The position numbers and the translations under genes were made by a program. Of a DNA stretch of 64,000 nt, positions 9,470 to 19,589 are shown piece after piece. Location: contig OY540822.1 of the NCBI GenBank assembly GCA_961205875.1, positions 4,466,501 through 4,530,500 of the forward strand, given 5' to 3'. Positions within the stretch are counted from its first letter, which is position 1. Each line of letters starts with the position of its first letter. Source of the DNA: Sialis fuliginosa. Its lineage: Eukaryota > Arthropoda > Insecta > Megaloptera > Sialidae. A model generated the notes under the pieces. The model made no database searches, was not told the DNA's origin, and saw only the letters and a list, made by a program, of their open reading frames with translations.

Positions 9470-12131
9470 TCAACTTTTTATTTTTATTTTTTTATTACTT
9501 TCTGATTTTTTATTCTGTAACGAGTCGCTTTCATTCATTTTTCTCTTTCGAGATTGCATTTTTGCTGAATTATTATTTTTATTAATAAGAACAGCCGAAT
9601 AAATTTCTATGTTAGATTTATCAACTATATCTTCTAAATTTGCTTCATCTAGCGAAATATTACTCATACTATTCATAAGATCAGAATGACTGTTTAGCAA
9701 ATCCGATTCAGGTAATACATTTTTCATATCAACAATATCTAGATTTCCAGTTACAGTTTCATTAAAGTGATCATCTCCAAAGACTTCATCGATACTTAGA
9801 TGTGATGTCAAAGTATATTGCAAAATACCCAATCGATAATGTAAACAAGCATCTATATCGCAAAAACAACTGAGAGATTTCATTACAAGTTTTCTTGGTA
9901 AAAATACATTACCTTCAACTTGATGAACTTTTAAAGTTCCTTTAAAAGGAATTAATTTTGGTTGATCTTTCAAAATGAATTGTGACATGTTATCTATTTC
10001 ATTATCAGTCACAATAAAAAGCTTTACTTTAGAACATCGAGTTTGAATTGCTGCACAAAATTCTTTCAGGTTAGTTATATCACCTCCACAAACCACAACA
10101 TTATCTGCAGTTCTCTTACAAACTGCACCTATGCCATCAGGTGCTCCTTTGCCATGCCCCGCTTCATTATAATTCCAGGTCCATTTCATTATTTCAAGAC
10201 ATAGATTTGGAATTTTGCAAGCCAAAACATAAAACATGAGTTTATTCCTATATTGAGTAACAGGTCCATCACTTATAAAATTTATATTTTCAATGTTTGC
10301 TGGTAATTCTTCTAAAACTGGCTTTAAATGGGCCCAAATAGCTGGCACATTATGAGATAAGTTTGATGAAATAGTACAATATGATCTTATGGAACCTTTT
10401 AAATATACTACCACTGTATGAAGTGATAACTGAGTTCGGGAACCCCCAAAATGGAAATCTTGAATTTCTTTACTGTATTTAGTGCTATAATTTTCTGAAA
10501 AATCCATATATACTATTGTTACGGCAAAATCATTAAATGTATTTAGTTTATAAATCTGTTTATAAGTTAGAAGTTATCGATTAGTTATATAAGTTGCATA
10601 AGTAATTTTAATCATTATTATGTAAGTTATGTAAGTTTTATTTGCTATAAAAGCCGATGAAATTTCCAAATAAAGATAGTACAAAATCAGTAGTTGTTGA
10701 GTGTTGTTCTTCTATCAATCACCAAGTATCCAATCAATATCAAGAAAATCATCAGTATCAAGAAAATCATCAATCATCAAGAAATTCTCAATACAACTAT
10801 AGCATCCTTTTCAGTTAAGGACTCTTTCAAATTTTTGATTGACTGATATTGATGAATAATATTCACTTCATGTTTAAAAACTTTAGCCAAATCATTCTCC
10901 AGCTTTACTATAAGATCCCCAGCCGTTGTTTCAAAAGCCTCTTTCTTTTGCTTGGTTACAGTTTTTTTCTTTTCTGTTTTAGGGTCTGTGAATGTTTCTT
11001 TTGATGATACCCACTGCTTGTATTTAATTGGAGCTGTTTTATCAAACTCTTCAGAAAATGCAATAATTTTTGTAAAACAATTAATGCAGGTTCTTTTTAA
11101 ACATTCTTCTTGTACCTATCACAACACAACGAAAACAGTAAATTTTGGTAGCTGGATACTTTCAGAATTTTCCCTTTATTTAAAACATCAACAATTAATT
11201 CAATATTACTATGTGTAGCACACATACATGTATCTCGGTCAGTTATTTTTGGAGTAACTATCCAAAAAGGTCTTAATCTTGCAAATAAAGAGTAACTAAT
11301 GACATTACCTATTTTCAAAAATTCTTTATGTAAATTTCGCATAGTGTCAACCAGATATCGTTTTTGTTTTTTTATTTTATTCTTTTTAATAAATTCTTTT
11401 TTACCAGAACACAATCTACTATATTTGTCATCTTCCAAAAATTGCTGTACTATATTCTTCATATTTTTGAGGTTTTTCTTGGTTATTTTTCTTGATTTTT
11501 GTTGTTTCTGTAAGTGCCAAATTTTCTTATAAGTAATAATTATGTTTTTACATTTCCAAACTTTGTTTGGCAATTTTTTTTTCATTCATAGTTTCTAAGT
11601 TTTTAATGTTCTCTCTGATTTGTTGTTCAAGAGTCTCACCGAATACAGCTTTTTTTTACTACATCTTCAGCTAATTTTGCTATTTTAGTGTTAGGTGAAA
11701 TCTCTTGCAATAACTGTTCTTGTTGTATTTTCAATCTCTCGTTTCTTTTCTTGTACTTACTGACTCTTGATTTTAACTTTGCTATAGTTTTATCTTTTTC
11801 CTTTAATTCAGAATTTCGTTTACGACGCTGTCTATTTGACCGTTTTCGTACCGCGGATAATCTTGGGGTTTCAATTAGTCGTGTAGGTTGTTTCACATAC
11901 TGTGTTGGTTCAACGTTTACAACGATATTATTCGAAGTGCCTACTAAGAAAATCCACTGTCATTTCTTCTATTATTTTTTGTTTTGAATAATATGAATTC
12001 GAGTAATTCCTCCATTTTTTTCGAGTTCGTCGTTTTTCACGTTCTGTCATTTCAGATACAATTTTTCGTTGGCCTTTTTCTTTTCTATTCAAAATTACGC
12101 ACGGATAAAAAAACGGTGTAATCACTAACAA
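9470..12131 (-). pseudogene. Transposase-like protein, unassigned 'family A', copy 1 (frameshifted, split by a solo LTR)
   Basis: Read from 12131 down to 9470 the pieces form one protein. A very basic start (EREKRRTRKKW, 12050) leads to a lysine/arginine-rich coiled coil (11896-11636), then to FARLRPFWIV with a D-T-CMCATH cysteine/histidine stretch (11585-11097). A linker is followed by a 345-codon C-terminal block (10507-9470). That block carries MDFSENYS, FISDGPVTQYRNK and EAGHGKGAPDGIGAVCKR, which look like acidic and histidine catalytic positions of an RNase H-like nuclease. At least three frameshifts separate the pieces. I know this arrangement as a recurrent uncharacterised insect protein family but cannot give it a superfamily name. 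A second copy lies at 55063-56706. Transposase function is inferred. Confidence 0.65.
10517..10795. mobile_element. Solo LTR with perfect 5-bp target duplication
   Basis: A 279-bp TG...CA unit starting TGTTACGGC and ending CAATACA, flanked on both sides by ACTAT (10512-10516 and 10796-10800). It contains a TATA-like GCTATAAAAG (about 10647) and an AATAAAG signal downstream, fitting a + strand LTR. The 3' part has CAAGAAAATCATC tandem blocks. It splits family A copy 1 between the codons for DAIV and YMDFSENY; removing it with one target copy restores that frame. Confidence 0.85.
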
Positions 12132-12144
12132 CCATAATCTACTA

Positions 12145-12283
12145 GGTAGAAAATATTTTTATTTGTTTATAACAAATTAAATTTGTTATAAACAATACAA
12201 ATTGCTAAAAGACATAGGTAGTCATTTAAAACAACAATTCGTTGATATTAAAACAATCTATTCACAACATTAATTATTGAGTA
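12145..12283. repeat. 138-bp tandem array, unit 1
   Basis: First unit of a tandem array that continues at 15196. Each unit carries a 33-bp near-perfect palindrome, TTGTTTATAACAAATT, A, AATTTGTTATAAACAA (here 12163-12195), then AGGTAGTCATTTAAAACAAC and a tail ending TTATTGAGTA. The pogo element sits exactly at the TA at the end of this unit. Confidence 0.9.
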
Positions 12284-15195
12284 GGGGAGATTGGGGCACG
12301 GTGGGTCAAGGGGTACAGTGGATCGTTGGTTATTACTACACTAGTATTAGTTCTACCTACAACATTTTAAAAATATATACTTATTGTTGGTATTCCTATC
12401 TGTCAAACCAGTAACCGGCACGCTGGCAGTGAGAGTGGATGTGTAGCAGAGACATTGTTGTAAAGTAAGTACTGAACTTTTTTTTCAATAATGTGTTTAT
12501 TCTGTATCTTTTCAATATTTTCACGTAAATTCTAATGTAATTTAGCATTATTTGTGTCTTTATTGATTTATTTACGAGTATGTATGGGTGAATTCATTAT
12601 ATATTTAATATATTTTTTGTATTTTAATTTTTATGTTACATATGTACTAATGGGGCACAATTGATCAACGGACGATGGGGCTCAGTGAATCACGATCCAA
12701 TGTGCCCCACATATTTTTGTCAGTTTAGTATTAAAATGAATATATATATTTCTTACTTTTTAGGATAAAGATGCCGCGGAACAGGATTAGAAAAACCAAC
12801 ATTGGGTTACATACAGAGCAAAATATGAAAAACGCAATAAATTTAATTATTCATGAAAAAAAATCTATAAGGTCAGTTTCAAAACTGACAAAAATTCCAT
12901 TCACAACACTGAGAAGATATTACAAAAAATATACAAAATTTAATGATATCCCAGTAAGACTGACTCCAAATTATGCTGTCAGAAAAATATTTTCAAGTGG
13001 TCAAGAAGATGAATTAGAAAAATATATTATTAACTGTTGTCAGATGTTCTATGGTCTCACACTACTTGAAATTCGAAAATTAGCATATGAAATGGCGATT
13101 TTCAACAAACTAGAAAATATCCCAGCAAATTGGCATGAAAAAAAATTAGCGGGTATCGATTGGTTATACTACTTTAGAAAACGACATCCTACATTAAGCC
13201 TGAGATCTCCCGAGGGTTGCAGTTTAGCAAGAGCAACTTCTTTTAATCGCCATAATGTAAAAATATTTTACAAAAATTTAAAGGATATTATGCAACGTAA
13301 TAACTGCTTTGCAAATGGAACAAGAATTTTTAATCTGGATGAAACTGGAACCACGACTGTGCAAAAGTCCCAAAAAGTCCTTGGTGTTAAGGGACAGAAG
13401 CAGGTTAGCAAGGTGAAAAGTGGTGAGAGGGGGGTACTCGTAACAACATGTTATATTGTTTGCGCCACAGGTAATACTCTCCCACCTGTTATGATTTTCC
13501 CAAGAATTCGTTTTAAACAGCACATGCTGAATGGAGCACCGCCAGGCACTCTGGGTTTAGCCACACAAACTGGATGGATGAACACAGAGTTGTTTATTAA
13601 AACAATTGAACACTTCATAAAAAATTCAAATAGCAGCCAGGATAATCCAAGCTTACTCATAATGGATAATTATGAATCTCATATTTCTATAGAAGTCCTT
13701 AATTTGGCAAAGGCAAACGGAGTAACAATACTGACAATACCCCCGCACAGCTCAGGAAAACTTCAACCGTTGGACGTGGGAATATTTAAATCTTTTAAAA
13801 CTGCTTACAATGCTGCGATCGATAGCTGGATGCTGAGAAATCCTGGATCTCCTATTACAATATATGAAATAGCTGCTTGTGTTGGAGAGGCACACTTGAA
13901 ATCAATGACACCCCTTAATATTTGCAACGCATTCAAAAAGACCGGAATTTTCCCTTACGACAATAATATTTTTACTGATATTGATTTCTTACCATCTGCA
14001 GTAACAGACAGAGCTATTGAAACATCATCTACGTTTCATAACCTAGATCTTACCAATTCAAAGGAAACCGAAGAAACACTAATTGAAGATCCAGATGAAA
14101 GAACTGAGTCTCGTAAAGATATTGCTCAAAGTCAACAAACATCTTATGAAGAGCCCAGAACAACTACATCCTCTGAGATACAAAATAATTCTTCGCAACC
14201 GATTGTAAGCCCTTTAACTTTTAGAGGACTTCCAAAAGCTGGGCCAAGAAAAATGAGTAAACCAAGGCGTAGAGGTAAATCTATTATTGCAACTGACACA
14301 CCTGAAAAATTAGAAATAGAAAAACGAAGTTACGAAAAGGCAAGAAAAAAGGTCGCGTCTAAGAAAATAAAGAAAATTGTACTAGAATCTGAAGAAGAAA
14401 ACGATGATAGCTTTAGTGTTTATTCAGATGATGATTTATCCATTGATGATGTGACTGATGAAAATATCATTACTCCAAAATCTCTGGCAGCATTGAACAA
14501 TATCCCTGAGGAAGGTCAATTTGTGTTGGTTGAATTTAATGCCAAAAATCGGAAAATTTATTACATCGCAAAGACATTGAGTATCAAAGAACAAGAAGTG
14601 AGTGTCAGTTTTCTAAGAAAATATTTAAAAATGCACAAAACATTCCGCATGCCGGATATACCGGATTTATCTACAATTCTATTAAGTGATATAAAGTTAA
14701 TTTTGCCTCAACATTTCATTTAAAGATTTTGATTTACGTTGATCCTTTTTTATATTTTTTATTTATATTATGTTTATAGAAAAGATATTTTGTTTCAAGT
14801 AACTAATTAAAGTGCCATACAGTGGCTGTGATTAATATTTAATTAATAATGAAATATACTGTTAACTACATATAATTATTAATAAAACTTTTTTTTATTA
14901 AAACGAATTTATCTTTATTTAAAATCCCAAAAGTAACTGTACCCCATAATGATTCACTGTGACCCTTGATGTGAACCAATGTGACCCATATGGGGGGTAC
15001 AATGGATCAATCAACATAGTTTTAAAAAAATATTTTTAGTAAGAAATGGTCTATTGATATTTATTTTTAAGCTTCAAAATATATTACTTTAAACAATAAA
15101 CTAATGAAAAATAATAAAGATGTTTATAAATGCTACACAACTCTGCAGATATATTCACTGGAAAAAAAAATGACCCACTGTACCCCAATCTCCCC
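12284..15195 (+). mobile_element. Complete pogo-type DNA transposon
   Basis: The 2,912-bp element has 25-bp terminal inverted repeats with two mismatches. They begin GGGGAGATTGGGG and continue YACRGTGGGTCA. A TA duplication (12282-12283 and 15196-15197) flanks it, as in Tc1/mariner-pogo elements. Both subterminal regions repeat short blocks of the type GGTACAGTGGATC and GATCCAATGTGCCCC (12309-12330, 12650-12712, 14938-15010), probable extra transposase-binding sites. The single gene is intact and the repeats are nearly identical, so the insertion looks young. It lies inside a 138-bp tandem array whose phase is unbroken once the element is removed. Confidence 0.95.
12771..14723 (+). CDS. Pogo/Tigger-type transposase, CENP-B-like, intact
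   Basis: The 650-aa open frame has no stop or frameshift. The N-terminus (about 15-55) is a psq-like helix-turn-helix (KSIRSVSKLTKIPFTTLRRY). Residues about 75-145 match the CENP-B-type second DNA-binding domain (WLYYFRKRHP). The DDE_1 catalytic core shows FNLDETG (D190), LLIMDNYESH (D299) and LQPLDVGIF (D335), a DD35D arrangement with all three acids present. A basic stretch (about 490-550, PRKMSKPRRRGKS) and an acidic one follow; the tail has an EEGQFVLVEF segment seen at the C-terminus of many insect transposase-like proteins. The start is the first ATG, in AAGATGC, just past the left subterminal repeats. The protein would cut and paste its own element. It could be a domesticated jerky-like gene, but flanking terminal repeats and the TA duplication argue for a mobile copy. 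Confidence 0.95.
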   Translation: MPRNRIRKTNIGLHTEQNMKNAINLIIHEKKSIRSVSKLTKIPFTTLRRYYKKYTKFNDIPVRLTPNYAVRKIFSSGQEDELEKYIINCCQMFYGLTLLEIRKLAYEMAIFNKLENIPANWHEKKLAGIDWLYYFRKRHPTLSLRSPEGCSLARATSFNRHNVKIFYKNLKDIMQRNNCFANGTRIFNLDETGTTTVQKSQKVLGVKGQKQVSKVKSGERGVLVTTCYIVCATGNTLPPVMIFPRIRFKQHMLNGAPPGTLGLATQTGWMNTELFIKTIEHFIKNSNSSQDNPSLLIMDNYESHISIEVLNLAKANGVTILTIPPHSSGKLQPLDVGIFKSFKTAYNAAIDSWMLRNPGSPITIYEIAACVGEAHLKSMTPLNICNAFKKTGIFPYDNNIFTDIDFLPSAVTDRAIETSSTFHNLDLTNSKETEETLIEDPDERTESRKDIAQSQQTSYEEPRTTTSSEIQNNSSQPIVSPLTFRGLPKAGPRKMSKPRRRGKSIIATDTPEKLEIEKRSYEKARKKVASKKIKKIVLESEEENDDSFSVYSDDDLSIDDVTDENIITPKSLAALNNIPEEGQFVLVEFNAKNRKIYYIAKTLSIKEQEVSVSFLRKYLKMHKTFRMPDIPDLSTILLSDIKLILPQHFI

Positions 15196-15544
15196 TAGGG
15201 ATAAATTTTTTTATTTGTTTATAACAAATTAAATTTGTTATAAACAATACAAATTGTTAAAAGACATAGGTAGTCATTTAAAACAACAATTCGTTGATAT
15301 TAAAACAATATATTAACAATATTAATTATTGAGTAAGGAGAAAATATTTTTATTTGTTTATAACAAATTAAATTTGTTATAAACAATACAAATTGTTAAA
15401 AGACATAGGTAGTCATTTAAAACAACAATTCGTTGATATTAAAACAATCTATTCACAACATTATTTATTGAGTAGGGATACATTTTTTTATTTGTTTATA
15501 ACAAATTAAATTTGTTATAAACAATACAAATTGTTAAAAGACAG
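15196..15544. repeat. 138-bp tandem array, units 2 to 4 (last partial)
   Basis: Palindromes start at 15215, 15354 and 15492, giving periods of 139 and 138 bp. Counting across the pogo insertion, the spacing from unit 1 to unit 2 is also 138 bp. Unit 4 stops after AAAAGACA at 15544, where unrelated sequence starts. No coding frame. Confidence 0.9.
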
Positions 15545-16208
15545 GCGAGGTCCGTATTCTAATGATATTTACCTAATTTATTTATATTATTTCAGTCCAA
15601 TCCCGTTTTTAGAGCTGCCAGGAGATTGAGAATTCTTTACATATTCCTTAAAAATCGGCAAAATAACGTTTTATATAAAAAAAACAAGTCCTCTATCACA
15701 AGAAAACATACGAGTATGTACAACTCATACAACTAAAAAATTACTTATATCCACATTATTTTTCACGAAAATGCTGACCAGGAGACTGAGAAATTGACTG
15801 GACAAAGTACGATCTTGCTTACAACGTTGAACCTGAAAACCCATTAAGGTGACCTTTTCAAGGTCAATCCATATTGTCAGTATTGAGCCCCCTCGAAACT
15901 ATGAAACTTTTATATGAAACATTTTTTCTGAAAATTCGTTATTTTGGAAATAATCCGCTGGAAAGTCTTTAAAAAAACACCCGGTATATACATATGTATG
16001 AAAATAAAGTTTTCCTAAACATCACATTTTTGTTATTAGATATAATACCACCATGCTGCTCCCTCCTCTTTGGTTAATAATAACCCCACTCTCTCTTGTT
16101 GATAAACAACCACTGTAACCACTCAAATATTTGGTCTGTTTTCATCGTTCCAAATAGTTCGTTGCTCGAAATAACCGCATAAGAAAATTGTTTAAGTAAG
16201 TGAGAAAT
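15545..16208. other. No gene recognised; possible left flank of the hAT element
   Basis: Two related short blocks, CCAGGAGATTGAGAATTC (15619) and CCAGGAGACTGAGAAATT (15779), are the only structure noted. No open frame or terminal repeat was found. Confidence 0.4.
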
Positions 16209-18303
16209 ATGGCGAATAAATCAACAGTCTTAAAAGGTGGACGTCCAAAGAGCAATATCCACAAGTTATTTGAATATAATGATGCTGATAAAAAAAACTT
16301 ATTGCAAAGTACTTTATGGTACTTATTCTTCGGTAAATTTACTCATTTAACTGTAAAACTGAAAACTTTTAAATAACGTTTACGATTAAATTTTGTTTAC
16401 TGGCTTTATAATGACATATTTTATTTTTTAACAATTTTGGTAACTGTACAGAAGTGGGACTTATTTTTGGCTCTATAATTTTTTTGGAAAAAGATAAAAT
16501 ATGAAATAAAAAATATATATATTTGTTGTTACGGCGGTGGATTGTTAAAAAAATGTTCCAAGTCTATAAGTTTAAACATTGAGTCCATTTTGACAAATCA
16601 TACTTTTTTAAGTCATTTTTGTTAAAAATTTTTTTTTGAAGGGGCCCGGGGTATAATTGACCATTTAAAAAGCGTAATATATATTTGTTTTCTGTTTTTA
16701 TTATTGTTGAATCACATGATCAGCAACTGGCAAAATTAGACAGAAATCAAATACATAACCTTCAAAACGATTAAATCTTCGCCTTGATATAATTTTTAAT
16801 ATCTTTTTGCAATTTTCGGAAAAAAATCAGCAACAAACAACCGTTCTATGTAGTGGTTCTTCGGCACTATGCATTGTAAAAATTAGAAGTTCAAAAATCG
16901 ATATCTTAAAAACTAATTAAGATATTCAATATTTCCTTGCAGCGTTGTTTTTAACAATCTGCCGTAACAATTAACATTTTAAAAATCCATATAAATATCA
17001 TGTTTGTTGATTTTTAAAGCCAAAAATACTCAATTAAATAGATTTTCGAATTCAAATAATCCGAAAATCTTATTTATAATTTATTTTTGTAGACACCACA
17101 TGCAAGGAATCAGTTGCGACACTTAGAAGCTAAACATAGAGCTATCTATGAACAATTCATAATAGATCAAGTGAGCTCTCAATTCTCTTCGGAATCTGAT
17201 GAGAAATGTCAGAAAGCATCGTCATATTCTTTGAGTCATATAAATTTGACTTAAGATATCATTTTAAATGCAATTCTACAATAGGTAACGATTGATGGAA
17301 GACCACTTGAAATTATCAACGATTTTGAGTTCAAGACAATTATGGACCCCATATTGGCACGATTACCAAAAGAAGTAAAAATAAAAATAACACCCAAATT
17401 AGCAAAAAATTGTGTTCGTGGCGAAGCTCAACGGATGAGATAACTTATTATAAATGAAGTGCGTGAAGTGAAATTGATAAGCTTAAAAATTGATATTGCT
17501 ACCAGACAAGACAGATCTTTCTTAGGTGTGAACATTCAGTTTATTAAAAATGATGTTAAAAATTGTTGTAAGAACTGTAGCTGTCAAAGTATTAAATGAA
17601 CGACACACAAGTGAAAATTTACAACCAGCATTAATGGAAATTTTAACCGATTTTGGCATAAGTATAGAAAATATATATTCTTTCACATCTGATAATGCTA
17701 GCAACATGGTTAAATTAGATAATTTATTAACAAAATAATTATCAAACACAAATGAGTATCAAGTTGACCTTATAACAAATGGATTAGATAATGAAAATGA
17801 TAATTTATTGGATAAAAACGATGAAAAACAAGTAGATGATGACAAAAAAGAATACGATGACGATGAAGATGAAGAGATGAAGAAGCAGATGAAAATGCAG
17901 ATGATAAAGATGATGATGTAGATAATGGGGGTGATAATAAAGACTACGAAGATGATTGTGCCGGTGATAAGGAAGAAGGTGATATAGATGTACAATTCGC
18001 AAACATCAGTGATACAGATTTGTTGTTAACATTAAAAAGCAACAACAATCAATTTCTAATATTCGTTGCGCCGCACATACTCTACAATTAGCGATAGAGG
18101 ATTCTATAAAAAAAATAAACAAATTTCTATGTAAAGTTCGAAAACTCGTTGTATACTTTCGAAAAAAATCCAATATTACTAGTATCAGGAAAGTACGTCC
18201 TGGTTTACCGAGGCCAAAACTAGACGTAGTGACTCGATGGAGCTCTACATACGATATGCTAGTTTCTACCTTTCAAGATTTTTCTAATCAAGTGAAAAAA
18301 TTT
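16209..18303 (+). pseudogene. hAT-type (ZBED-like) transposase, broken and truncated
   Basis: An ATG at 16209 opens MANKSTVLKGGRPKSNIHKLFEY, of which GGRPKSN is the basic lead-in seen before BED fingers. A GT donor at 16319 and an AG acceptor before 17091 bound a likely intron, after which NQLRHLEAKHRAIYEQF gives the second half of a BED finger. The body then reads with stops and frameshifts. Recognisable pieces are FEFKTIMDPILARLP, SFTSDNASNMVK (hAT catalytic D region, near 17685), an acidic insert, CAAHTLQLAIEDSI and LDVVTRWSSTYDML (18220-18256). These are standard hAT blocks in the standard order. The C-terminal dimerisation region is missing because Penelope-like sequence begins at about 18304. 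Not functional. Confidence 0.8.
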
Positions 18304-18811
18304 AAACTAAAAATATACACCTTAACCACAATAAAACAATGTCACTCGACACGTGTTTCGACTTCACAAGAAGTCCTCATCAGGAGTCTAACAGTTCCAG
18401 ACTGATACAGTCTTGGTCAAACCTAATATATATACTAAAAGGGCTTATCTCGCTTCAATGATTCTGACCAATCAACTGCAAGGTCTAGAAGGACTGAAGC
18501 TGGGATAGGTCCGGTACCACTATTAAAAATATATATTTAAAAGCCATTCGGCCGTTAAATCAATAGAAACCGCGAAAAAGAAATGGCTAAATCTTGAAAT
18601 TAAAAATTTATACAGTAAACTATCTAATCTTGAAATAGAAGCTTATAAACTATACATTTTTGCTGTATTTGACACTAAAAATAACAATTTAAAAGATTTC
18701 CTAAATACAATAAACACACAATTTAAAAACATTAAATTTACATGTGAAATAGAAAAAGATGGGCAACTAGCTTTTCTTGACACATTAATAATAAGAAACA
18801 ATAATAAATAA
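18304..18811 (+). pseudogene. Penelope-like element fragment (RT palm piece plus terminal region)
   Basis: The frame ending at 18811 reads IKNLYSKLSNLEIEAYKLY and later FKNIKFTCEIEKDGQLAFLD, TLIIRNNN. The last part is the conserved block just downstream of the catalytic residues in Penelope-like reverse transcriptases. Upstream (18304-18480) is terminal-region sequence holding a hammerhead motif on the opposite strand, so the two parts are in inverted arrangement. Such partial inverted copies are common for this class. The copy lacks the rest of the RT and the endonuclease. Confidence 0.75.
18341..18390 (-). ncRNA. Hammerhead ribozyme motif (Penelope-type, minimal helix III)
   Basis: On the minus strand the motif reads ACTC (helix I, 5' strand), CTGATGA, an unpaired G, GACTTC-TTGT-GAAGTC (6-bp helix II), GAAA, then CACGTGTC and GAGT (helix I, 3' strand). 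The GTC cleavage triplet maps to 18350-18348, with cleavage expected between 18348 and 18347. Helix III is only the self-complementary ACACGTGT block, the very short form known from Penelope-like elements and retrozymes, which usually works as a dimer. All invariant core positions are present. A decayed relative is at 46610-46653. Confidence 0.75.
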
Positions 18812-19027
18812 ATTCCAGTTGGGAAGTTAAAAAGACTCCAACACGCCATAGAAGAAAATAACCTAAACCGAGAAGAACAATTCGGATTCAGAGCAAGACA
18901 CTCAACCATCCATCAACATTCCACTATATCTGACAAAAACAGTTCAGAGCTATTTAAAGCAACGAAAATTCAGAGTCCAAGTTGGCGACACTAAATCTGT
19001 GATCAGAAACATCTCAGCAGGAGTCCC
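18812..19027 (+). pseudogene. Jockey-type non-LTR reverse transcriptase fragment
   Basis: Frames read REEQFGFRARHSTIHQ, a Jockey/LINE RT block 3, then after a small deletion the ISAGVPQ block. About 70 codons remain. There is no start, active-site motif or 3' tail. It is sandwiched between a Penelope piece and dispersed repeat copy B. Confidence 0.8.
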
Positions 19028-19455
19028 GCAACTTAAAAATGGCGCCTTTAGGGGGCTAAAAGCAGTATTTTATTCCCCCCCCCCTCTTACTCTGTAACTA
19101 TCGGCTCAAGAAATCTGAACAAAATTTGGTAAACAGGTTTTGGTGGGACTACCAACGACAAATACTAAAGTCAACAATATAATTTTAAATTTTGGAATAA
19201 TAGGGAGGGGTGTAATAGAATTTTTAATTTTTATTTTCATATCTAGGCATGTGGTATGTCAAAATGTACATCTCAATTTATAGAATTTGACCATATTTTT
19301 TATTTTTTTTCTAACTAAAAAATGTCGCTTGTAGGGGGCTAAAAGCATTTATTTTGTCCACCCTACCTCTAGCTCGGTAACTACTGACTCAAAAAATCTG
19401 AAAAAAAACATTCCACGTAGTACGTACTACGGAACCCTTATGGCATACACTCGTG
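19028..19455. repeat. Dispersed repeat copy B (partial)
   Basis: Matches copy A from about 8593 onward, including TTTTGGTGGGACTACCAACG, the poly-C tract and the end CGTAGTACGTACTACGGAAC. The CCGT-run half is absent. Confidence 0.8.
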
Positions 19456-19589
19456 TATGTCTTGCCCGAATTATTTAGAAATTTGATAGTGGTTCATTAG
19501 TTCGCTTGAAACACGCTATTATAGTTTAGTGGTGTTTTATATTGGTTGGATGGGTTAGTTGTGTTGTATTTCATGATCCCCAACTTAAT

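Noticed and set aside
17759..18002. Minus-strand frames of histidine/tyrosine/isoleucine repeats
   Set aside because: Complement of the GAT-rich acidic region of the hAT transposase relic.
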